Notes under the pieces: model-generated
Databases searched by the model: none
Seen by the model: only the letters and a program-made list of their open reading frames with translations
What the model was told of the DNA's origin: nothing
Shown: positions 55,519 to 62,482 of the stretch, piece after piece
Numbering within the stretch: the stretch's first letter is position 1
Layout: each line of letters starts with the position of its first letter
Translations under genes and position numbers: made by a program
Assembly (NCBI GenBank): GCA_903876735.1
Contig: CAIRAW010000056.1
Coordinates: 1 to 62,482 of the forward strand
Source of the DNA: an uncultured beta proteobacterium
GTDB lineage: Bacteria > Pseudomonadota > Gammaproteobacteria > Burkholderiales > Burkholderiaceae_C
Length of the DNA: 62,482 nt
Direction: 5' to 3'

Positions 55519-58488
55519 TCAGGTTGGCACTCGCGCCAGCAGCGCCTCGAACTCCTGCACAGGCAAGGCCGGGCTGAACAAATACCCCTGGTACCTGTGG
55601 CAACCCATGCCCGCGAGGACCTTACGCTGCGACTCGGTCTCCACACCTTCGGCGATGGCTTCTAAACCCATGCTGTCAGCCAACACGAGCGCCATTCTGA
55701 CAATGGCCAAGACATCTGGGTCAGTAAGAATGTCACGCACAAACTCCTGTGCGACTTTAATCTTCGACAGTGGGAGTCTTTTCAGATAAACGAGTGACGA
55801 ATATCCAGTGCCGAAGTCGTCAAGCGAAAAACTGATGCCAGCGGCGTTTAGCAGGTTCATTTTGACGATGACGCCTTCAACATCGGTGATCAGTACGCTC
55901 TCCGTGAGTTCGAGCTTGAGCAGATTTGGATTGGCGCCGGTGCGTTCGAGTACAGCCAAAACCTGATCGACGAAGTCGCTATGGTGAAACTGGCGTGCGC
56001 TGACGTTGATCGCCATCGTCAGGTGGGCTGTCTCGCGCCGCCTGGACCAGAGGGACAACTGGGTGCAGGCAGTTTCCAGAACCCCCAAACCCAAAGGAAG
56101 AATCAAACCGGTTTTCTCTGCCGTAGCAATGAACTCAGCCGGGGTAACCCAGCCGCGTGTCGGGTGTCGCCAGCGCAGTAGCGCCTCGACACCGGTGATT
56201 TTGTCCACCCCGAGTAATTGGGCCTGGTAATGAACTGAAAACTGCTTTTCCAGAATGCCGTTGTGCAGGTCATTGCGCAGAATCGCCTTTGCGGTATTCG
56301 CCAACTGCATCTGAGCGTCAAAAAAACATACGGTGTTGCCGCCCATATCCTTGGCACGGTACATCGCAAGATCCGCTGCGATCAGCACGTCGTCCTGTGT
56401 GCTGTCCTGCCCCAGGAAGAGGGTCACGCCGATGCTGGCACTGCCGCGATGCTGGACGTGCTGGACTGTTGTGCCATCCTGGTTGGTGAACACCATCTCA
56501 TAGGGGTCGGCCAGCAGGCTGCGAACCTTTTCGGCCACTTGATCAGCCTGGCTGTGAGCCTGTGCCTTATCACCTGCGAGATCGTCCAGCAACACGATGA
56601 ACTCGTCGCCGCCAAAGCGCGCAACGGTGTCGATCTGGCGAACACAGTTCCTAAGCCGCTTGGCCACCTCGGCCAGCAGCATGTCACCAACACCGTGACC
56701 ATGCTGGTCATTGAGCGGCTTGAAGTTATCCAGGTCCAGAAACAGCAATGCGCCGAAGTTGCCGCTGCGCTGGCCCGCCAGCATGGAATGGATCAATCGA
56801 TCTTTGAGCAGCATCCGGTTCGCCAGACCCGTTAGCGGGTCATAGTAGGCCAGTTCCCGCACCAGTTCATCGGTCCGCCTGCGCTCGGTAATGTCACGAT
56901 GAAATGCCTGAATCAGTCGTTCCCCGTTGGCAGTAATCAGGCTGGAGGACACCTCCAGCAGCAGCACGCGGCCATCCTTGTGGTAGTGCGTCACCTCGAA
57001 CGACAGTGATTCCCCTGCCAAAACGCGCGCCAGTTTTTCCGGTAGACCCTGCGCAGTTTCCGGTGTATCAAGATCGCGCAGGTGCAGCTTGGCCATCTCA
57101 TCCGGCGTGTAACCGTGCATCCGGGCGAAGGCCTCATTCACCGCCAGCACTTTGCCACTGTCGGATAGGATCACGATGCCATCCATGGCGCGGTCGAACA
57201 TGAGTCTGAAGCGCTCTTCGCTGGCTTTCAGGGTCGTCTCAACTTGCTTGCGATCAGTGATGTCCTGTACCGTCCCGGTCAGGCTAACCGCCTTGCCGGT
57301 ATTGTCGAAGGCAATTTCCCCCAGGCCGTGCATCCAGCGCTCGACGCCATCGCTGGGGCGAATGATCTTGTACTCAGCATCAAACGATTTCTTGTTGTTG
57401 ATCGAGTCCAAAAGCGAATCGTGCATCGATTGCATGAAATCGGGGTGCATGAAATTCACCCAACCTTCATGTGTGTGCGGGTAGTCCTCGGTGATTCCGA
57501 AGATCTCGTCTAGCGTTGAGGTGGCCTCGAAAGTTCCCGCTTCCAGGTTATTGATGTAACTGCCAATCCTGGCGGCTTGCTGCGCATCGCGCAACAGTTT
57601 CTCGCTTCTCTCAAGTGCCAGTCGAGTTCTGTGGTGCTCCGAAACATCACTGATGATCGAAAACAGCATCAGCTGTTCGTTGACTCGAATCGGCGTCGAG
57701 CGGACTTCCACCGTTCGCAGTTCCCCACTCGCCAGTCTGTTGGGAAATATGAAGTAATTGCGCTCCTGGCGCATTGCGCTGGCGCGCTCCGCCGCCACTT
57801 CTGATGGCGCCAGCGCATTGAGCTGGTCAATTCGCATGGATCGCAGCTGATCAACGCCGTAACCATAGAAATCCGCAGCTGCATTGTTGGCATCGACGAT
57901 GGCGCCGGAAACCGGCTCAATCAAGAGAAAAATTGTTCCGTTAGCCTCGAAAATTTGCCGAAAGCGGCTCTCGCTTTCGACCAAGGCCCCTTCAGTTTGC
58001 TTGAGCGAAGTGATGTCTGTCACCATCGTGTACAGGCCTTGGACCTGCTCATCCACGATGTCAGGTATGTACTGAACCATAATGTCGCGGGCCTGCTCTC
58101 CGGCAGGAGTCGGGATGTTACGCTCGAACTGCTGCTTCTCTCCCCTCAACGCAGCCTCGATGAAAGGGCGATTGCGCCGATAGTTCTCTTCTCCGATCAC
58201 ATCACGAACATGCATACCGGGCATGGAATCCGCGCTGATACCAAACCAGTCCGCATAGCCCTGGTTTCCAAATCGGTTAATCAGGTTGCGGTCCCAGTAA
58301 GCGATCAATCCCGGTATATGCCCAATGATCGATCCGACGTCACGACTGGTTTGATCCAAATGTCTGTGCGCATCAAAAAGCTCTCCCATCACACTGTCTG
58401 CACTCGATGTGAGGAGTCGCTTCAGGCGGGAAACCTCGACGCGCAATCGCTGGTTCTCCAACTCTAGCTGCTTAATTTCATTCGCCAA
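55519..58488 (-). CDS. multi-PAS diguanylate cyclase/phosphodiesterase (GGDEF-EAL)
   Basis: A 989-residue c-di-GMP turnover protein with a short N-terminal coiled coil (residues 4-28), four PAS/PAC-like sensor domains (about 50-160, 170-290, 290-410 and 425-535), a GGDEF domain (GGDEF at 626-630) and an EAL domain (EAL at 768-770, DDFGTGYSS at 890-898). Both active-site motifs are intact, and RQID at 617-620 is the RxxD inhibitory site, so activity may switch with the signal. There is no membrane segment, so it is cytosolic. The start is TTG with an AGAAAGG site. The leader holds a c-di-GMP riboswitch-like element. Confidence 0.93.
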   Translation of the reverse strand: MANEIKQLELENQRLRVEVSRLKRLLTSSADSVMGELFDAHRHLDQTSRDVGSIIGHIPGLIAYWDRNLINRFGNQGYADWFGISADSMPGMHVRDVIGEENYRRNRPFIEAALRGEKQQFERNIPTPAGEQARDIMVQYIPDIVDEQVQGLYTMVTDITSLKQTEGALVESESRFRQIFEANGTIFLLIEPVSGAIVDANNAAADFYGYGVDQLRSMRIDQLNALAPSEVAAERASAMRQERNYFIFPNRLASGELRTVEVRSTPIRVNEQLMLFSIISDVSEHHRTRLALERSEKLLRDAQQAARIGSYINNLEAGTFEATSTLDEIFGITEDYPHTHEGWVNFMHPDFMQSMHDSLLDSINNKKSFDAEYKIIRPSDGVERWMHGLGEIAFDNTGKAVSLTGTVQDITDRKQVETTLKASEERFRLMFDRAMDGIVILSDSGKVLAVNEAFARMHGYTPDEMAKLHLRDLDTPETAQGLPEKLARVLAGESLSFEVTHYHKDGRVLLLEVSSSLITANGERLIQAFHRDITERRRTDELVRELAYYDPLTGLANRMLLKDRLIHSMLAGQRSGNFGALLFLDLDNFKPLNDQHGHGVGDMLLAEVAKRLRNCVRQIDTVARFGGDEFIVLLDDLAGDKAQAHSQADQVAEKVRSLLADPYEMVFTNQDGTTVQHVQHRGSASIGVTLFLGQDSTQDDVLIAADLAMYRAKDMGGNTVCFFDAQMQLANTAKAILRNDLHNGILEKQFSVHYQAQLLGVDKITGVEALLRWRHPTRGWVTPAEFIATAEKTGLILPLGLGVLETACTQLSLWSRRRETAHLTMAINVSARQFHHSDFVDQVLAVLERTGANPNLLKLELTESVLITDVEGVIVKMNLLNAAGISFSLDDFGTGYSSLVYLKRLPLSKIKVAQEFVRDILTDPDVLAIVRMALVLADSMGLEAIAEGVETESQRKVLAGMGCHRYQGYLFSPALPVQEFEALLARVPT

Positions 58489-58587
58489 AATCGAACCTTT
58501 CTAAAACCGATGCTTGGTCATTGTTCACATCAGTGCCCAGCCAAGGGACAGAAGTACTCCGACAACCAATTGCTCCGCCAAGGCAGC

Positions 58588-58631
58588 GTGGCATCGTCGC
58601 ATTGGTTAAATAGGATCTAAGACGATGCCAC
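58588..58631 (-). other. 11-bp perfect inverted repeat in the leader of the GGDEF-EAL gene
   Basis: GTGGCATCGTC and GACGATGCCAC form a perfect 11-bp stem with a 22-base loop, between the riboswitch-like element and the start codon. No T-run follows. The loop also has AACCAAT, which could pair with ATTGGTT further on in the leader. It looks like a structured part of the expression region rather than a simple terminator. Confidence 0.6.
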
Positions 58632-58657
58632 CCAAATTTGAGTCTTTCGGGGACTGT

Positions 58658-58756
58658 ATCCCGACGACCCCGCTGGCATAACTTCATTAGGTGAGAGTTG
58701 AAGCCCGGAAGCTTTGCGTCGCCGGCTTTCACCGACTTTGCCGTGTTCGGCAAGCC
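58658..58756 (-). ncRNA. class I c-di-GMP (GEMM-I) riboswitch aptamer
   Basis: On the minus strand the leader has the GEMM-I sequence order: CCGAACACGGCAAA, a stem closed by a GAAA tetraloop (CGGTGAAAGCCG), the invariant GACGCAAAGC, CCGGG, a CTTCA/TGAAG hairpin, then ATGCCAGCGGGGTCG and TCGG to close P1. It lies about 170 bases before a GGDEF-EAL start, the gene class most often linked to this riboswitch. A competing hairpin, TCGGG/CCCGA at 58647-58664, would use the P1 3' strand and could be the switch. Identified by eye against the Vc2-like pattern, so P1 boundaries are approximate. Confidence 0.85.
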
Positions 58757-59004
58757 TACAGATCACGATAGGCTGATCCTTTGACGAACCGGAAGATGGT
58801 ATCAGAGCCGCCGAGTCGCCAGGTTTCGCAACGTCTCTAGGGTGGATGACAGATGTGTGAGCGGTAATGGCGTATTTGTGGTGATTGCAGCCGATACGTT
58901 GTTTGAATCACAATTGTCCTTGGACTCCGTGCAAGCTGCCTGTCGTGATTGACTGCTAACGCTGCATCACAGCCCGTCGCCAAGTCCCGCAACGGAGTCC
59001 GGTA
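58757..59004. other. gene-free spacer upstream of the riboswitch leader
   Basis: About 250 bases between the aptamer and the convergent end of the FAD-dependent dehydrogenase gene. It must hold the promoter for the riboswitch transcript, but I do not see a clear -35/-10 pair (TATCGT near 58770 is only a weak candidate). No other feature is supported. Confidence 0.4.
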
Positions 59005-60702
59005 TCAGCCCAGCAAGACCCTTGCCAGCGCTTCGGCCACCTTGATGCCGTCAACGCCAGCTGACAGGATGCCGCCGGCGTAGCTCGCGCCTTCGCCCGC
59101 CGGGTAGAGGCCGCGCGTGTTGGTGCTTTGCAGGTCGTCGCCACGCGGCATTTTCAAAGGCGACGAGGTGCGCGTTTCAACACCGGTGAGCACGGCGTCT
59201 GGCATGTCAAAGCCACGAATTTTCTTGGCAAAGGCCGGTAGCGCTTCGCGCATGGCGGCAATCGCGTAATCGGGCAGGGCGGCGCGCAGATCGACCAGTT
59301 GCACGCCGGGCTTGTAGGACGGCTCGACGCCGCCCCATTGCGTGGAGGCCTTGCCTTTGATGAAGTCGCCGACCAGTTGCCCGGGCGCGTCGTAATTGCT
59401 GCCGCCGAGCACATATGCGTTTGATTCAAGCGCTCGCTGCAGCACGATGCCGGCCAGCGGATGTTGCGCCAGACCCGGTGTGATGCGGGACGGTATCTGC
59501 TCGCCCAGCGCGGCATGAAATGATGCCTCATCACACGGGTAGTCGCTCGGGTCAATGCCGACCACGATGCCGGCATTGGCGTTGCGCTCGTTGCGCGAAT
59601 ACTGGCTCATGCCGTTGGTCACAACACGTCCCACCTCGGAGGTCGCCGCCACCACGGTGCCGCCCGGGCACATGCAAAAGCTGTAGACGGATCGGCCGTT
59701 GCCGGCGTGGTGCACCAGCTTGTAGTCGGCCGCGCCCAGATTCGGGTTGCCGGCGTGGCGGCCCCAGCGCGCCTTGTCGATCACGCTTTGTGGATGCTCG
59801 ATGCGAAAGCCGATCGAGAATGGCTTGGCCTCCATCGCCACGCCGCGCTGGTACAGCATGGCGCAGGTGTCGCGCGAGCTGTGGCCCAGCGCCATCACAA
59901 CCTGATCGACCGCCAGTTCGTAGGACGCTCCGCTGGCCTGGTTCAGCACGGTGAGACCGCGCAGTTGCCTACCCCTTGGTCCGTCTTCAATCAGTACATC
60001 GGTCACGCGCTGCTGGAAGCGGATTTCGCCACCCAGCGCGATGATCTGCTGGCGCAGGTTTTCCACCACCTTGACCAGTTTGAAGGTGCCGATGTGCGGG
60101 TGCGCATCGACCAGAATCTCGGGCGGTGCGCCGGCCTGGACAAACTCCTGCATCACCTTGCGCCCGAGGTGGCGCGGGTCCTTGATCTGGCTGTAGAGTT
60201 TGCCGTCCGAAAACGTGCCGGCACCGCCCTCGCCGAACTGCACGTTCGATTCCGGATTGAGTTCGCGCTTGCGCCAAAGGCCCCAGGTGTCCTGCGTGCG
60301 TTCGCGCACCGTCTTGCCGCGTTCCAGCACGATCGGCTTGAAGCCCGCTTGCGCAAGAACCAGCGCGGCAAAAATGCCGCAGGGGCCAAAGCCGACCACC
60401 ACCGGACGCGGTCCGGCATAGCCCGCAGCACCTGCCGGCAACCGGTAGACCATGTCCGGGGTCGGCAGGATGTGCGGGTTGCCGGCAAACTTTGCCAGCA
60501 GCGCGGTTTGCAGCGCCGGCGCGAGTTCAACATCCGCGATATAGACCTGCACCAGCGCCGCCTTGCGCGCGTCGATGCTGCGTTTGAATACCGTGTGACC
60601 GATCAACTCGCCTGGCGTGATCCCCAGCGTGTGGCAGATCAGCTCGGACAGGGCCTGCGCCGGATGGTCCAGCGGCAGTTTGAGTTCGGTCAGGCGCAGC
60701 AT
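59005..60702 (-). CDS. FAD-dependent dehydrogenase (COG2509-like)
   Basis: A 565-residue flavoprotein with the dinucleotide-binding VVVGFGPCGIFAALVLAQAGF (about residues 101-120, described only in part), and a second ERGKTVRERTQDTWGLW segment typical of the uncharacterised FAD-dependent dehydrogenase family. An N-terminal ferredoxin-like or THUMP-like extension of about 80 residues precedes the flavin domain, as in relatives. The substrate is unknown. It ends just past the riboswitch leader and lies 23 bases downstream of cysK. Confidence 0.85.
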   Translation of the reverse strand: MLRLTELKLPLDHPAQALSELICHTLGITPGELIGHTVFKRSIDARKAALVQVYIADVELAPALQTALLAKFAGNPHILPTPDMVYRLPAGAAGYAGPRPVVVGFGPCGIFAALVLAQAGFKPIVLERGKTVRERTQDTWGLWRKRELNPESNVQFGEGGAGTFSDGKLYSQIKDPRHLGRKVMQEFVQAGAPPEILVDAHPHIGTFKLVKVVENLRQQIIALGGEIRFQQRVTDVLIEDGPRGRQLRGLTVLNQASGASYELAVDQVVMALGHSSRDTCAMLYQRGVAMEAKPFSIGFRIEHPQSVIDKARWGRHAGNPNLGAADYKLVHHAGNGRSVYSFCMCPGGTVVAATSEVGRVVTNGMSQYSRNERNANAGIVVGIDPSDYPCDEASFHAALGEQIPSRITPGLAQHPLAGIVLQRALESNAYVLGGSNYDAPGQLVGDFIKGKASTQWGGVEPSYKPGVQLVDLRAALPDYAIAAMREALPAFAKKIRGFDMPDAVLTGVETRTSSPLKMPRGDDLQSTNTRGLYPAGEGASYAGGILSAGVDGIKVAEALARVLLG

Positions 60703-60725
60703 GCAGGTCGGCTCAGGTGTGTGGA

Positions 60726-61643
60726 TCAGGCGGGCAGAAAACCTTCGATCGACAGGTAGCGCTCGCCGGTGTCGTAGTTGAAGCCGAGCACCGTGGCGCC
60801 GGCCGGCAGCTCGGGCAGTTTCTGCGCAATCGCCGCCAGCGTGGCACCACTGGAGATGCCCACCAGAATGCCTTCCTCGCGCGCGCAGCGGCGCGCCATT
60901 TCGCGTGCCGGTTCGGCATCAACCTGGATCACGCCGTCAAGCAGGGCGGTGTTCAGGTTCTTCGGGATAAAGCCCGCGCCAATGCCCTGGATCGGGTGCG
61001 GCGACGGGGCGCCACCAGAGATGACGGGGGAGGCTACGGGTTCCACCGCATAGACCTTGAGTTGAGGCCATTTCGCTTTGAGGACCTGGGCGCAGCCACT
61101 CAGGTGGCCGCCGGTGCCGACACCGGTGATCAGCGCGTCAATGCCGTTCGGAAAATCAGCCAGGATTTCGAGCGCCGTGCTGCGCGCATGGGCTTCGATG
61201 TTGGCCGGGTTTTCAAACTGCTGCGGCATCCAGCTGTTGGGCGTGGCAGCCACCAGTTCCATGGCGCGGGCGATCGAGCCCTTCATGCCTTTTTCGCGCG
61301 GCGTCAGGTCGAAGGATGCGCCATAGGCCAGCATCAGCCGGCGGCGCTCCACCGACATGCTGTCGGGCATCACCAGGATCAGCTTGTAGCCCTTGACAGC
61401 GGCCACCATGGCCAGGCCGACACCGGTGTTGCCGGAGGTCGGCTCGATGATGGTGGCGCCGGGCTTGAGTTCGCCGCTTTGCTCGGCGGCTTCCACCATC
61501 GCCAGCGCAATGCGGTCCTTGATGGAGCCGCCGGGGTTGCTGCGCTCGGACTTGATCCACACGTTATGGCCCGCTCCAAACAGGCGGTTGATGCGCACAT
61601 GCGGCGTGTTGCCAATGGTTTGCAGGATGGTGTCGGCTTTCAT
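60726..61643 (-). CDS. cysK: cysteine synthase A (O-acetylserine sulfhydrylase)
   Basis: CysK combines O-acetylserine with sulfide to make cysteine. The 305-residue product has the PLP lysine in [10 protein letters not shown] (Lys42), the TSGNTG substrate loop and GTGGHLSG. The length matches CysK/CysM. The ATG is preceded by AAGGAG. It lies about 60 bases from rnpB, in the opposite direction. Confidence 0.94.
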   Translation of the reverse strand: MKADTILQTIGNTPHVRINRLFGAGHNVWIKSERSNPGGSIKDRIALAMVEAAEQSGELKPGATIIEPTSGNTGVGLAMVAAVKGYKLILVMPDSMSVERRRLMLAYGASFDLTPREKGMKGSIARAMELVAATPNSWMPQQFENPANIEAHARSTALEILADFPNGIDALITGVGTGGHLSGCAQVLKAKWPQLKVYAVEPVASPVISGGAPSPHPIQGIGAGFIPKNLNTALLDGVIQVDAEPAREMARRCAREEGILVGISSGATLAAIAQKLPELPAGATVLGFNYDTGERYLSIEGFLPA

Positions 61644-61701
61644 GGCGGGCTCCTTTTAGCGGTTGAGGGCGTCATTGTCTCAGGAGAGGATAATCCACAC
61701 C

Positions 61702-62066
61702 GTGAAGCCCACCAGACTGCCGCTGGTGCAATCCTGGAAACAGGGCACTGGAGGAACGTCCGGACTGCATAGGGCAGCGTAGCAGCTAACAGCTGTCCAC
61801 TGAAAGCCGCGTACGAAAGTGCGCGGTATAAGGTGAGGATCAGAGCAACAGAGACGAGTCGGACCGGGGCAACCCGGTTCGGGTGAAACGGGCAATCTCT
61901 ACGCGCAGCAATACCAAGTAGGCACACGTTGACGGGGCCCCCGGAGTGTGCGGGTAGGTAGCACCGAGCCGTTGGGCGACCAGCGGCCCAGAGTAATGGC
62001 AGTCACTTCTGCCGGCCCGCAGGGGCTGGTGGTTGCACAGAATCCGGCTTATCGGTGGGCTTCACA
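61702..62066 (+). ncRNA. rnpB: RNase P RNA (rnpB)
   Basis: The RNA subunit of RNase P, which matures tRNA 5' ends. It begins with GTGAAGCCCACC, which pairs exactly with GGTGGGCTTCAC at the 3' end (P1). Conserved blocks are GAGGAACGTCCGGAC (P3/CR-I region), the central AAGGTGAGGATCAGAGCAACAGAGACGAG and the CR-V ACAGAATCCGGCTTATCGG. The length of about 365 bases is normal for bacterial type A. T-rich sequence (CTTTTATT) follows the P1 stem. Confidence 0.95.
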
Positions 62067-62094
62067 CTTTTATTCGACGGGTAAACTCCCGCGC

Positions 62095-62482
62095 ATGCCT
62101 GTGCCTTGCCTCAAGCCTTTGTTGCTGGCTCTTCTGCTGACGGTCCAAAGTGTCCAGGCAGCTGCGCCCTGCGCCGATTTTGCGGCGCGCTTACCCAACG
62201 TGAAGCGCGAGCTGTGTGAGGCTGCCAGGTTACAGTCCACGGTGGTCCGCACGGTCCAGGGACGGACGCTGTGGATGCGTGACATCAAGCCTGAGCAAGC
62301 CACGATGCGGGTGCTGGTGGTGGGTGCCATCCACGGCGATGAGCCATCGTCGGCTTCGGTGGCGTTTCATTGGCTCAGACTGGCAGGGCAACTGCCTGTT
62401 GCCACAGCGAACGCGGTGCATTGGCGCTTTGTGCCGGTGCTCAATCCCGATGGAATCTTCAGCCAACCGCCACGGCGCGTGA
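62095..62482 (+). CDS. exported M14 family peptidase, MpaA-like (5' part only)
   Basis: A frame starting at ATG 62095, 30 bases after rnpB, and open to the window end; 129 residues are visible. The N-terminus is a clear signal peptide (basic start, PLLLALLLT core, AQAAAP-like end), so it acts in the periplasm. The zinc-carboxypeptidase signature follows: VVGAIHGDEPSS (HxxE ligands) and FVPVLNPDGIF. This resembles murein peptide amidase MpaA but other M14 peptidases share it. The gene runs off the right edge. Confidence 0.8.
   Translation, partial: MPVPCLKPLLLALLLTVQSVQAAAPCADFAARLPNVKRELCEAARLQSTVVRTVQGRTLWMRDIKPEQATMRVLVVGAIHGDEPSSASVAFHWLRLAGQLPVATANAVHWRFVPVLNPDGIFSQPPRRV

Overview
The window reads as a chromosomal segment of a betaproteobacterium of the order Burkholderiales, most likely Comamonadaceae and Rhodoferax/Polaromonas-like. 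The basis is the high GC content over most of the length, a Bug-type tricarboxylate-transporter solute receptor, and the conserved gene run secA-argJ-(DUF815 ATPase)-mutT / yacG-zapD-coaE-pilD-pilC. No taxonomic search was run. LAYOUT. 1-3.5 kb is visibly different: lower GC, short genes, an open-ended upstream reading frame, a ribbon-helix-helix-sized protein, three clusters of 11-bp iteron-like repeats and a PKD-type lipoprotein. It ends in a tRNA-3'-end-like sequence plus a terminator, and I read it as the right end of an integrated plasmid-like or island element. 3.5-14.3 kb is housekeeping: stand-alone MnmD methyltransferase, DciA, SecA, ArgJ, an AAA ATPase, MutT, YacG, ZapD, CoaE and the type IV pilus proteins PilD and PilC (pilB is not next to pilC). 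14.3-19 kb is a small predicted catabolic unit: a GlxA-like regulator divergent from a Bug receptor, an M81/MlrC-like metallopeptidase and a D-cysteine desulfhydrase-family PLP enzyme. 19-26.7 kb, minus strand, carries a 2-oxoacid:acceptor oxidoreductase (gamma, alpha, beta, plus a GltD/ferredoxin-like NAD(P)H subunit) followed by an AlkB alkane hydroxylase and an acyl-CoA dehydrogenase. Divergent from it, 26.9-31 kb is a complete arsenic operon, arsR-arsD-arsA-arsC-acr3, with a YhcC-type radical SAM gene overlapping its end. 31.9-43.5 kb is a mix of metabolic genes: an ATP-grasp-like protein coupled to a CDF metal exporter, a nitroreductase, a molybdopterin oxidoreductase, an M20 amidohydrolase, a DUF2817 peptidase, CoaX, a rhodanese, an unusual exported-looking fumarylacetoacetase-family protein, and L-lactate permease. 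43.5-47 kb holds a fused isobutyryl-CoA mutase (IcmF) behind a palindromic operator-like site, then a REP-like palindrome and a 55-codon gene. 47.3-55.3 kb has DUF6172, two DEAD-box helicases, an SDR, a secreted OB-fold protein, SlyX, PyrC, DUF3025, HtpX and a LysE-type exporter. 55.5-58.8 kb is a PAS-GGDEF-EAL protein whose long leader contains what I read as a class I c-di-GMP (GEMM-I) riboswitch. 59-62.5 kb has an FAD-dependent dehydrogenase, CysK, the RNase P RNA gene (rnpB) and the start of an exported M14-type peptidase that runs off the window. HOW THEY WORK TOGETHER. The clearest functional units are the arsenic operon (sensor, metallochaperone, ATPase, reductase, efflux permease), the 2-oxoacid oxidoreductase block, and the c-di-GMP turnover protein with its own c-di-GMP sensing leader, which suggests feedback control. 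The most interesting signals are the riboswitch and its competing hairpin, the repeat clusters in the island, the operator in front of icmF, and the mixed alkane-hydroxylase/2-oxoacid-oxidoreductase block.
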